DNA of 64,000 bases, taken from positions 1-64,000 of the forward strand of contig JAZONR010000044.1 of assembly GCA_045654645.1 (NCBI GenBank), read 5' to 3'. The notes beneath the pieces were generated by a model. It was not told the origin of the DNA. It ran no database searches and saw nothing but the letters and a program-made list of their open reading frames with translations. The stretch is from HGM04593 sp045654645 (GTDB lineage Bacteria; Bacteroidota; Bacteroidia; Bacteroidales; Bacteroidaceae). Positions within the stretch are counted from its first letter, which is position 1, and each line of letters begins with the position of its first letter. Below, piece after piece: positions 42,004-50,155 of the stretch. Made by a program: the position numbers and the translations under genes.

Positions 42004-45000
42004 ATGAACAAACACATTGCCACATATCTTCTGTTTATAGCTCTGCTGTTCACATCGTGTGAACGGCACACTCACGGCTGTGGCAACACGCCTGCAACAG
42101 ATGCCCGGTGTGAACTTGTGGCCGATGCCCGCTACAAGAGTGTGGCGTTGCTCGAACGTCTTGCCGCCGAGCTCGACAGCTCTGCTGCCGGCAATGTGGA
42201 GATGAATATGGTTGCAAGCAATGCAAGGGCCTATTCGGCTTTGATGCAGATGGATTATAGCAATGCAACAGAGTTATATAGCAGTGTCATAGACGCATCG
42301 GAGTGCGAGATTGAGAAGCTTGTGGCCGATGTGGGGCTTATGACAATCAGCTATCGCGTGTCGGCCAACAGGCTCTTTTTCGACTATCGTGCCAGGGCTC
42401 TTGAAAGGATTAAACGCATAAACGAGGAGGTGGATTACCTTTGCGGCAGCGACCGCAACCGATATGAGCGCGCAAAGACTGAATTTGCCATTGTCTCCAT
42501 CTGCTATTTCTCCAATCTCTCTATGCAGGAGGAGTTGCAGCGTGCCTTTCACTATCTGCGCAACGAAGCCGATGCAACCACCAATCCCGCGCTAAAGTCG
42601 TATGCCGGAATGCTCATTGCCAATAGCGTGGGCAGTGCAGAAGAGCGTCTCAACCAGCTTTCGCAAGGGTTGTGGCGTGCCGAACGCGACGGCTACATTT
42701 GGCTCTGTGCCAACTACAGGCTGCTGTTGGCAATAATCTTGCGCGACAACAGCAACCTTCTTGATAAACTTCCTGCTATTCTGGCACGTCGTCAGGCCCA
42801 GTGTGCGGCTCCCACCGACCTTCCCTATCAGCTCTCTCTTGAAGCTGCCGAGGATTTCAGACGCTATGGCGACAAGTATATGATGATAGAGGCTCTCGCT
42901 GTCTCTGCTTCGTGTCTCACCCAGCTTGGCGAGTATGATGCAGCACTCGACAGGCTTGATATGGCCCTTCGTGGCATAAACAGCTATTATGCCGGCTATT
43001 ACCCCGATTCACTCGATTATGCCGCCAACAACCTTGTGCAGTATGAATTTGATATAGCCCCATATATGGCCACAACAGATGAAATGTACAACATCCCCGA
43101 GTGTCTGTTGAGCGTGCGCCGCGAGGCCAGTTGCGCCTTTGCTGGGCTTGGCGATATTGAGGCTTCTGCCATCAACCGCGATAGCTATTTATTGCTGTTG
43201 CGTACCACGCGTCTCAATAAGTTTGCCGAGAGTAGTGCCTCAACCTTTGAGGCCGATGCTGCGCGTCTTGGAATATGGCTTGTGGTGCTTCTTGTAGGCA
43301 TACTGCTTCTTGCTGTTGCTATCATCGTCTATAATGGTCGGCGCCGCAGATATATAAGTGCCTATTCGGGTGAGCTGCGTCGTCTGCCCGATGTGTGCCG
43401 TCAGCTTCTCTCTTCACTGTCGCAAGATGCTGCCGACAAAGAGGAACTTTTTGCCAATATTGCCAATTGTTTGAATGGCTGTTTTGCCGGTAACATTCAC
43501 TTCTGCTTTAGCGCCGCCGGCCAACACCCCCCGTACGGTTATATGGGTTTTCCGCTCAAGTATATTGGCGGTGGGGCCCCCGATGTGCTGTGCGTGAAGT
43601 CTGAACTGCCTTTCACCCCCGCGAAACTCTTTCTGCTTGAGATGCTTCTCCCTTATGTCGCCGTTGCGGTGGAGGAGGGTATGCGCCTTGCCAATATAAG
43701 CGATGAGCAAGAACGTCTTGAGGAGCTTCGCAGTGCCTATGCTCTCTATCTCACAGAGCAGAAACGCGAAAATCTTCTCAAACGTGTTTCAATGTCGGTC
43801 GTTTCATCGATGCGTCCGTTTATGGACCGTATGGCTAATGAGTTGCGTGCCCTGCGTGCTGTTTGTGCTTCGCAGGATGCAGAGCGCAAGCTCCTGTATG
43901 TTGCAGAGCTCACCAAAAGCCTCGATGACTTGAACGTAATCCTCGAGCGCTGGATCAGAATGCGCCACGGTGATATGAATCTGCAGGTGGAGAGCTTTGC
44001 CGTCAAGGAACTGTTTGCTATCATTGAGAAGAGCAGGCAACTGATGGAGTCGCGCGGTATATCACTTTCCGTGCTCACCACCGAAGCTGTTGTGAAGGCC
44101 GATAAGGTGCTCACCCTCTTTATGATAAACACTCTTATTGACAATGCCGCAAAGTTCACGCCCAAAGGCGGTAGCATCTCGTTGGAGTGTGTAGAGTCTC
44201 CGAACTATGTGGAAATTGCTGTTGCCGACACCGGCATCGGTATCTCAAAGGCCGATATTGACCGCATACTCAACAGCAAGGTCTATGATGCTGCAACCAT
44301 TGGTGGTGATAATGCCTTGTTGCAACCTCAGAACAAGGGAGGTGGCTTCGGGCTTATGAACTGCAAGGGTATTATAGAGAAATACAGGAAGACCGACCCT
44401 CTGTTCTCGGTCTGCTCAATGGATATAAAGGGCGAAAAGGGGCGTGGCAGCCGTTTCTCTTTCCGTCTGCCTAAAGGGATGTTGCGTCTCGTTCTGCTGT
44501 TGCTGATGATGCTGTCCGGCGTTTCGAGTGCAAATGGTGCTGCGCCCGAATATAGTGCCGACAGCAGTGCTGCGCTCTTCTACGAGGTGCGCCTATGTGC
44601 CGACTCTCTCTACAATGGCAATGCCTGCGGAAACTATGACCAGGCCTTTGCTCAAGGCAATAGGGCTCTCTCTCTTCTCAATGATTATTATCGCGCAACT
44701 GTGGGCGGCAACGATACTCTCAGCCTTGCAGGGGGGCAATATGCCGAACTGCAGTGGTGGCGCAACAATCTTTTTGCCGACCATTTCACCGAGGATATCT
44801 TCTACAATATCCTTGACCTTCGCAATGAACTTGCTGTTGCTTCTCTTGCCCTGCAAGAGTGGCAGCACTACCGTTATAACAACTACATCTATTCAACCCT
44901 CTACAGGCTTGTGCACGAAGATAAGGGCATTGCTCTGCGCTATGAACAGGCACGCGATATGCTTGCTCTGCGTCGTGCACTGCTGGCCATCTTCTGCTTC

Positions 45001-46260
45001 ATACTGCTGTCTATGCTTCTCTATTTTATTGTTGTCTATCTGCGCCACTCCGTTGTGGGCAAGGCCAATGAAAGAGCTGTTGCCGATATCAATTTGAAAC
45101 TGCTTGAACTTGTTGCAGCATCGCCGCAGGGCTGCACGCAACAGCTTCTGCAGAGTGTTGTAGATGAAATTCACACGCTGATGGGGGAGCGTATGTGCAT
45201 CACTCGTGTTTCCATTGTTTTGCGCGCCGCTCAACGGGGGGTGTTTGCAACCTCTCCTGTGGCAGCCCCCGGAGAAAGGGCCGATGTCTATCTGCACGGC
45301 GTGCTCGACGATGGTGCACCCTACATCTCATCATCATCTCTGCTGCGTGCACTGCCGCTCTTTGCTGTGGTACAAGGCAAGGAGGTGCTTGTGGGTGCCA
45401 TTGAGATTGTTACCGAGCGCCCATTGAGCGACAACGAAGCAGTGAGCCTTGAACTGGTGGCCCGCTTTGTGGCAACAGCCCTCTACCACAGCCAGGTGCG
45501 CGTAGCCGGCCGCTATACAGCGCTCGAGGAGATTAACGAGGAGACAGAGCGCATAAAACTCGAGGAGAACCGTCTGCACGTGCAGAATATGGTAATGGAT
45601 AACTGTCTCTCGCTGATAAAGCACGAAACGGTCTATTATCCCAGCAGAGTGCGCGAGTTGGCGCTAAAGGCTCAGGCAAGTATTGTGGAGCGTGGCTCCA
45701 ACATAGCACAGATGGGCGAGCTGGTGGATTATTATAGCTCAATATTCGGCATTTTGAGCAATCAGGCCAAGCGTGAACTCGATACTATGTGCTTTAGCCT
45801 TATGACAGTGCGTCTCGATACTCTTTTTGAAGCAGCAACACGCTATCTGTCGCGTCGGGTAGCAAAACAGGGTGTAGCCCTTTCGTTGAGTTTTGAGCCG
45901 ACCGATGCAACAGTTTCGGTTGATTCAGACTTTGCAACCTATCTCTTTGAGGTGCTGCTTGATGCAGCCCTTGCCATAGGAAAGGAGGGGGCTCTGCAGT
46001 TGCGCGCCACTGATGGCGGTGAATTTGTCAAGGTGGAGCTTGTTGATAACCGTATGCATCTGACGGCCAACGAAGCAGCCCTTCTCTTCACTCCATCGGG
46101 TAACAACATTGCCGGCGACGGCACACTGCGTTCAATGGAATATCTAATAGCAAAAGAGATAGTGCGTATGCACGAAGAGTATACAGGGCGCCACGGAAGT
46201 CGTGTGGAAGCACGTTCCGATGTTGCCGCAACAGTAATAATGTTTACATTGCCAAAGTGA
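42004..46260 (+). CDS. Giant double sensor histidine kinase (DUF5112/DUF5113-like)
   Basis: The ATG at 42004 follows the PepSY stop; a TTG at 41989 is rejected. The 1418-residue protein has a lipobox-like start (LLFTSC, C19), a helical periplasmic TPR-like region (about 25-415), TM at 421-443, and a first kinase part. Its ATPase has intact motifs: DNAAKF near 712, DTGIGIS, GGGFGLMNCK near 778 and GRGSRFSF, but its dimerisation helix (EQKRENLLKRVSMSV) has no His. At M826 a second signal-peptide-like segment begins (MLRLVLLLLMMLSGVSSANG). It is followed by another sensor region, TM near 987-1010, a GAF-like region, and H1207 in LIKHETVYYPSR. The second ATPase is degenerate: LLDAALAI replaces the N-box. 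The response regulator is 7 bases on. Confidence 0.85.
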   Translation: MNKHIATYLLFIALLFTSCERHTHGCGNTPATDARCELVADARYKSVALLERLAAELDSSAAGNVEMNMVASNARAYSALMQMDYSNATELYSSVIDASECEIEKLVADVGLMTISYRVSANRLFFDYRARALERIKRINEEVDYLCGSDRNRYERAKTEFAIVSICYFSNLSMQEELQRAFHYLRNEADATTNPALKSYAGMLIANSVGSAEERLNQLSQGLWRAERDGYIWLCANYRLLLAIILRDNSNLLDKLPAILARRQAQCAAPTDLPYQLSLEAAEDFRRYGDKYMMIEALAVSASCLTQLGEYDAALDRLDMALRGINSYYAGYYPDSLDYAANNLVQYEFDIAPYMATTDEMYNIPECLLSVRREASCAFAGLGDIEASAINRDSYLLLLRTTRLNKFAESSASTFEADAARLGIWLVVLLVGILLLAVAIIVYNGRRRRYISAYSGELRRLPDVCRQLLSSLSQDAADKEELFANIANCLNGCFAGNIHFCFSAAGQHPPYGYMGFPLKYIGGGAPDVLCVKSELPFTPAKLFLLEMLLPYVAVAVEEGMRLANISDEQERLEELRSAYALYLTEQKRENLLKRVSMSVVSSMRPFMDRMANELRALRAVCASQDAERKLLYVAELTKSLDDLNVILERWIRMRHGDMNLQVESFAVKELFAIIEKSRQLMESRGISLSVLTTEAVVKADKVLTLFMINTLIDNAAKFTPKGGSISLECVESPNYVEIAVADTGIGISKADIDRILNSKVYDAATIGGDNALLQPQNKGGGFGLMNCKGIIEKYRKTDPLFSVCSMDIKGEKGRGSRFSFRLPKGMLRLVLLLLMMLSGVSSANGAAPEYSADSSAALFYEVRLCADSLYNGNACGNYDQAFAQGNRALSLLNDYYRATVGGNDTLSLAGGQYAELQWWRNNLFADHFTEDIFYNILDLRNELAVASLALQEWQHYRYNNYIYSTLYRLVHEDKGIALRYEQARDMLALRRALLAIFCFILLSMLLYFIVVYLRHSVVGKANERAVADINLKLLELVAASPQGCTQQLLQSVVDEIHTLMGERMCITRVSIVLRAAQRGVFATSPVAAPGERADVYLHGVLDDGAPYISSSSLLRALPLFAVVQGKEVLVGAIEIVTERPLSDNEAVSLELVARFVATALYHSQVRVAGRYTALEEINEETERIKLEENRLHVQNMVMDNCLSLIKHETVYYPSRVRELALKAQASIVERGSNIAQMGELVDYYSSIFGILSNQAKRELDTMCFSLMTVRLDTLFEAATRYLSRRVAKQGVALSLSFEPTDATVSVDSDFATYLFEVLLDAALAIGKEGALQLRATDGGEFVKVELVDNRMHLTANEAALLFTPSGNNIAGDGTLRSMEYLIAKEIVRMHEEYTGRHGSRVEARSDVAATVIMFTLPK

Positions 46261-46267
46261 ATAGAAA

Positions 46268-46987
46268 ATGGAAAAATTCAGTGTAATAATAGTGGAGGAT
46301 GCAAAGCTTGAGCTCAAGGGTACCGAGGAGATTTTTCGCACGGAACTTCCCGAAGCCGATATCATTGGTGTGGCATCAAGCGAAAGTGAACTAAACGTTC
46401 TTTTGCAGCAGTCGTTGCCCAACCTTCTGTTGCTCGACCTTGGTTTGGGTGGCTCCACAACCGTTGGGGTGGATATTTGCGCCAAGGTCAAGCGCAACCA
46501 TCCCGAAGTTAAGGTGTTGGTCTTCACTGGCGAACTCCTGAACGAAAAGTTGTGGGTTGATGTGCTGGATGCAGGTGCCGATGGCATAGCCCTGAAGACC
46601 GGCGAGCTGCTTACAAAATATGAAATTTATAATGTGATGGCCGGCAAACGCAATGTCTTCAACCAGCCCGTGCTCGAGAAGATGGTCGCCCGTTTTCGTG
46701 AGAATGTCAATAGAGAGACAGCACGCCAAAAATCACTCATTCGCTATGAGATTGACCGCTATGATGAGTGTTTCCTGCGCCATTTGGCCCTTGGCTACAC
46801 CAAGGAGATGGTATCTTCGCTCAAGACAATGCCTTTTGGTGTAAAATCGCTCGAGAAGCGTCAAGCCGACCTCATAACCCGTCTCTTCCCGGAGGGCGAA
46901 CAGCGCGGTGTCAATGTTACACGTCTTGTGGTGAGGGCCATAGAGCTCCACATTATAGATGCCGAAAATCTTGAAGCCGATGAATAA
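46268..46987 (+). CDS. Response regulator with REC and HTH-like output domain
   Basis: The 239-residue protein has a receiver domain with the acidic pair in IIVEDAKLEL, phosphoacceptor D57 (LLLLDLGLG), a Thr in VFTGE and a Lys in IALKTGELL. The C-terminal part (about 140-239, FLRHLALGYTKEMVSSLKTM) looks like a LuxR-related helix-turn-helix variant without the classical signature. It is probably the partner of the giant kinase (7-base gap). It overlaps the next membrane protein gene by 8 bases. Confidence 0.88.
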   Translation: MEKFSVIIVEDAKLELKGTEEIFRTELPEADIIGVASSESELNVLLQQSLPNLLLLDLGLGGSTTVGVDICAKVKRNHPEVKVLVFTGELLNEKLWVDVLDAGADGIALKTGELLTKYEIYNVMAGKRNVFNQPVLEKMVARFRENVNRETARQKSLIRYEIDRYDECFLRHLALGYTKEMVSSLKTMPFGVKSLEKRQADLITRLFPEGEQRGVNVTRLVVRAIELHIIDAENLEADE

Positions 46988-47702
46988 TAGTCGCAAACAC
47001 TACTATCCTCTGCTCCTTTATGTGGCGTTGCTGCTCCTTGTGTGGGTGTTCTCTTTCTTTAGGGATATTACACTCCTGCTCACCGGCAGTGCACAAAGTG
47101 CAGCCTCGCTCATCAGTGCCGAGGGGGTGCGTTGGGCGGTGCGTGCAGCTCTGCCTTCGCTTAGGGCTGTGCCTTGGGGTGTTGCTCTGCTTCTTATGGC
47201 AACGATAGGGTTGTTGCAAGGCTCGGGCTTTATAAAGAGTGTGAGCACCTTGTTGCATCTGCGTTGTCTCACCGCCACTCAGTGGCGTGCCTTCGGCTTT
47301 GCTGCAGTTGCTGCGGTCATTTATGGAGTGCTGCTCTATATCTCCTCTTCTGCTCCCTGGAACTTGTTGTGTGGCGTTACCAATGAGCCGGCCCTTTCGC
47401 CTTTGCTGCAAGGGTGGCCATTGTTCCTTTTTATTGGAGTGCTGTGTGTGTCGCTCGTGTATGGCTTCATTGTCGGCAACTATCGTTCGGCAATGGATGT
47501 GGCCAGTTCGGTGGGAAACACCGTCTCTCTCTTTGTCCCGGCAATTATGGCGCTAATTCCGGCATCGGGCATCATCCCCTGTTTGCATTATGTGGTGGGT
47601 GATGCGCTTTCGCAACAGTTGTTGAACATTGTGGCACTGTTTCTCTATGCGCTGCCGTTTGTCTGCATTATAATTATGAACTCACTTTCAAAAAAAGATT
47701 AA
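46980..47702 (+). CDS. Multi-pass membrane protein of unknown function
   Basis: The ATG at 46980 (MNNSRKHYYPLLLYV) overlaps the regulator gene by 8 bases; an earlier start at 46959 is possible. The 240-residue protein has about six TM helices, with charged loops RGSGFIKSVSTLLHLRCLTATQ-like in the middle and a short tail SLSKKD. Its spaced prolines and helices faintly resemble the AbgT/short-chain fatty-acid transporter fold, but I cannot place it. Coupling to the two-component system suggests it senses or carries the signal. Confidence 0.6.
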   Translation: MNNSRKHYYPLLLYVALLLLVWVFSFFRDITLLLTGSAQSAASLISAEGVRWAVRAALPSLRAVPWGVALLLMATIGLLQGSGFIKSVSTLLHLRCLTATQWRAFGFAAVAAVIYGVLLYISSSAPWNLLCGVTNEPALSPLLQGWPLFLFIGVLCVSLVYGFIVGNYRSAMDVASSVGNTVSLFVPAIMALIPASGIIPCLHYVVGDALSQQLLNIVALFLYALPFVCIIIMNSLSKKD

Positions 47703-47707
47703 ACCTT

Positions 47708-48178
47708 ATGGCCGAAGAGTTGCTCGTTGCCCAAGGTGGCAAGGATAAGAAATATGAACTGCTCTACAAGCAGGTTGCTGCGCTTTTGCAAGGCGAAAGC
47801 GATATAATAGCCAATATGGCCAATGTGGCGGCAATGATACAGGAGACCTTCCGTTTCTGGTGGACGGGCTTTTATCGCGTTGTCGGTGATGAGCTTGTGC
47901 TTGGTCCGTTTCAAGGCCCGTTGGCTTGCAGCCGCATAAAATATGGCCGTGGTGTGTGTGGCACAGCCTGGAAAGAGGGTGCAACACAGGTTGTTCCCGA
48001 TGTTGAACTTTTCCCCGGGCACATTGCCTGCAGCAGCGCTTCCCGCAGTGAAATTGTGGTGCCTTTGTTCGGCCCTGACGGTGGCGTTACCGCAGTGCTT
48101 GATATTGACAGCGAGTATCTCGCCACCTTTGACAGTATCGACCGTTATTGGCTCGAGAAAATTGTGGCGTTGATGTGA
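47708..48178 (+). CDS. msrC: Free methionine-(R)-sulfoxide reductase (GAF domain)
   Basis: The fRMsr family reduces free L-methionine-(R)-sulfoxide with a GAF-fold active site and three cysteines. Here C74 (PLACSRIKYG), C84 (RGVCGTAW) and C108 (HIACSSASRSE) match the family pattern and spacing. The 156-residue length is typical. It is 5 bases after the membrane protein gene, so probably in the same operon. Confidence 0.93.
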   Translation: MAEELLVAQGGKDKKYELLYKQVAALLQGESDIIANMANVAAMIQETFRFWWTGFYRVVGDELVLGPFQGPLACSRIKYGRGVCGTAWKEGATQVVPDVELFPGHIACSSASRSEIVVPLFGPDGGVTAVLDIDSEYLATFDSIDRYWLEKIVALM

Positions 48179-48208
48179 ATGTTGTGAGTTGTGGCGCAGT
48201 TTGGTGGG

Positions 48209-48709
48209 TTATCTTGCGCCCAGAGGCATCACGCGCAACCACACCTCACTAATCCAGTTGCTATCCTCCTCGCCAAGGTTATATTCCACATAGAGAATGT
48301 TCTTGTTCTCCTCGCTGAATCTGTATCGCAGATTAGATATGGTGTTATTAAGACTCTTGTCCAGATAGTGGTTGTTGATATATTCGAGATAGGTATTGTT
48401 GTCTCTCATCTCCATTTCGCCTTGTTGGGTGATGAATGACAAGGTGCTAATCTGTGTCTCATTGCTGTTAGCTTCCTTTATTGGGATGTTTACACCAAGA
48501 ATAACGAAATACTCCATTTTCTCGGTAATGGTTTTGAAAATCTGCTTGCCAATGTAGGCTTTACCGCCATTCTCGGTGTTTACCTCTTCTACATATTGCC
48601 ACATTCCAACCAGAGGCTCAATCCTCTTGTCTATCTGTAATTCCTGGGCCTTAATCTCACAAGTTGCGCCAAGCAGCACAGTCGCCAATAGAAACATAAA
48701 CTTTTTCAT
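48209..48709 (-). CDS. Secreted lipocalin-like protein (DUF4488-like)
   Basis: A signal peptide (MKKFMFLLATVLLGATCEIKAQ) leads a 145-residue mature protein with a VGMWQYVEEV strand and conserved beta-rich spacing ending WISEVWLRVMPLGAR. The WxY start and length recall the DUF4488 lipocalin-like family of Bacteroidetes. It is convergent to msrC with a 30-base gap and no clear terminator. Confidence 0.65.
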   Translation of the reverse strand: MKKFMFLLATVLLGATCEIKAQELQIDKRIEPLVGMWQYVEEVNTENGGKAYIGKQIFKTITEKMEYFVILGVNIPIKEANSNETQISTLSFITQQGEMEMRDNNTYLEYINNHYLDKSLNNTISNLRYRFSEENKNILYVEYNLGEEDSNWISEVWLRVMPLGAR

Positions 48710-48845
48710 AGCAGTATGGTTTTAAGGATTATACGTTATCGCATTTAACCTTTCGCAATGTACGAAAAAAAGATAATAAATCTTTTATTTGCAACAATTT
48801 TTTTCTTATTGCACCAACAAGGCTGCTCTATGCGTTATTTTTTTG

Positions 48846-48853
48846 TAAATTTG
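48846..48853 (+). promoter_or_regulatory. -7 promoter box of the YbaN gene
   Basis: Plus-strand TAAATTTG, 42 bases before the ATG at 48895. It excludes the TTG at 48862, which lies at the transcript start. Confidence 0.55.
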
Positions 48854-48894
48854 CGCTACTGTTGAAGTATGATCTCCCTTTTTTACCCTTTGAT

Positions 48895-49263
48895 ATGAAA
48901 TATATCCTTGCGTTTCTTGGTTCCGTGGCACTTGTGCTGGGTATTGTGGGTGTCTTTTTGCCGGTACTCCCCACCACGCCATTCCTGTTGCTTGCCGCTG
49001 CACTCTATTTGCGCAGCTCGCAGCGCCTATATGAGTGGCTTATGTCGCACAAGCATCTTGGTCCCTACATAAAGAATTTCCGCGAGAATAAAGCCATTCC
49101 TCTGAGGGTGAAAATTGTGTCGGTTACACTTGTGTGGGTAACCTTGCTCTATTGCGCCATCTTCGTTGCCAAAGAGTGGTGGATGAGCTTGATTTTCATA
49201 ACAATAGCAACGTGCGTTACACTGCACATACTGCACTACAAGACTTTGAGAAAGAACAACTGA
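48895..49263 (+). CDS. YbaN/DUF454 family membrane protein
   Basis: The 122-residue protein (start MKYILAFLGSVALVLG) has two TM hairpins: the first with GIVGVFLPVLPTTPFLLLAA, the second near 80-110, and the cytoplasmic segment ERLYEWLMSHKHLGPYI-like with FRENKAIPLRVKI. This is the DUF454/YbaN family, known as an inner-membrane protein of unknown function. It is followed about 100 bases later by trmO. Confidence 0.9.
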   Translation: MKYILAFLGSVALVLGIVGVFLPVLPTTPFLLLAAALYLRSSQRLYEWLMSHKHLGPYIKNFRENKAIPLRVKIVSVTLVWVTLLYCAIFVAKEWWMSLIFITIATCVTLHILHYKTLRKNN

Positions 49264-49331
49264 AAGGTCTGCGCATTTTTCTGTTTTTCAGTCAAAAGCG
49301 CGCGTATGCGCCACATTCCGCCCTTTTTCAC

Positions 49332-49339
49332 TATCTTCG
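49332..49339 (+). promoter_or_regulatory. -7 promoter box of trmO
   Basis: Plus-strand TATCTTCG, 21 bases before the ATG at 49361. Confidence 0.6.
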
Positions 49340-49360
49340 CAATAGACAAAATCCCCTTCT

Positions 49361-50047
49361 ATGAATATTGAGCCTATAGCCTATTATCGCACAAAGTTGC
49401 ATACAAAATTCGGGGTGCCACGACAGAGTGGGCTGGTGCCTGAACTGCGTGGTGCTGTGGTGTTTGAGCCTGCATATTGCAATGTAGATGCTGTAAGGGG
49501 CATTGGGGGCTTTGATTTTTTGTGGCTCATTTGGGGGTTCTCTATGAACAGCAGGGCAGCAGGGGAGTGGAGTGCGCTTGTGAGGCCGCCATTGCTTGGT
49601 GGTAACCGCTATGTGGGAGTCTTTGCCACGCGGTCGCCATTCAGGCCTAACGGCTTGGGACTCTCTTCGGTGAGGTTGTTGGGGGTTGAACAAGATGACT
49701 CCGCGTTGGTGCTGCACGTGGCAGGAGCCGACTTGGCTGATGGTACGCCCATATATGATATAAAACCATATGTTGAGTATAGTGATGCTCACACCGGGGT
49801 GCGTAGTGGGTTTGTTGATGAGAAGGAGTGGCAAACGCTTGAGGTCTCTTTCCCCGATGACTTGCGTGGAGTGTTTGGTGATGAGGATTTTGCAGCGTTG
49901 ATGAGGGTGCTTGAGCTTGACCCGCGTCCACAGTATCACAACGACCCGGAACGTCTCTATGGCTTGCCTTATGGTGGCTATGATGTGCGCTTTAAGGTTT
50001 CTCTTTCCGGCCTCTTGGAGGTGGTGGATGTTGTAGCTCTCAAATAG
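49361..50047 (+). CDS. trmO: tRNA (N6-threonylcarbamoyladenosine37-N6)-methyltransferase
   Basis: TrmO/TsaA transfers a methyl from SAM to t6A37 in tRNA-Thr to make m6t6A. The 228-residue protein carries IEPIAYYRTKLHTKFGVPRQ, FDFLWLIWGFS, VFATRSPFRPNGLGLSSVRLL as the SAM/tRNA site, and DGTPIYDIKPYVEYSDAH. Length and order are normal. It ends at a long terminator. Confidence 0.93.
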   Translation: MNIEPIAYYRTKLHTKFGVPRQSGLVPELRGAVVFEPAYCNVDAVRGIGGFDFLWLIWGFSMNSRAAGEWSALVRPPLLGGNRYVGVFATRSPFRPNGLGLSSVRLLGVEQDDSALVLHVAGADLADGTPIYDIKPYVEYSDAHTGVRSGFVDEKEWQTLEVSFPDDLRGVFGDEDFAALMRVLELDPRPQYHNDPERLYGLPYGGYDVRFKVSLSGLLEVVDVVALK

Positions 50048-50097
50048 TGATATTGATTTCTTTTGTTGCCGGGTATCGGTGGCAGTAGGTTAAAATA

Positions 50098-50131
50098 ACA
50101 AAGGGTAGCCCGAATTTGGGCTACCCTTTGT
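50098..50131. terminator. Bidirectional terminator between trmO and the PpiD-like gene
   Basis: A perfect 14-bp stem (50098-50111 with 50118-50131) with loop GAATTT separates convergent genes. Confidence 0.85.
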
Positions 50132-50155
50132 CGCTTATACAGCTTATGCTGTTTA

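Noticed and set aside
45500..46260. Second intact histidine kinase ATPase domain
   Set aside because: The N-box and G1 motifs are missing, so I treat it as degenerate rather than active.
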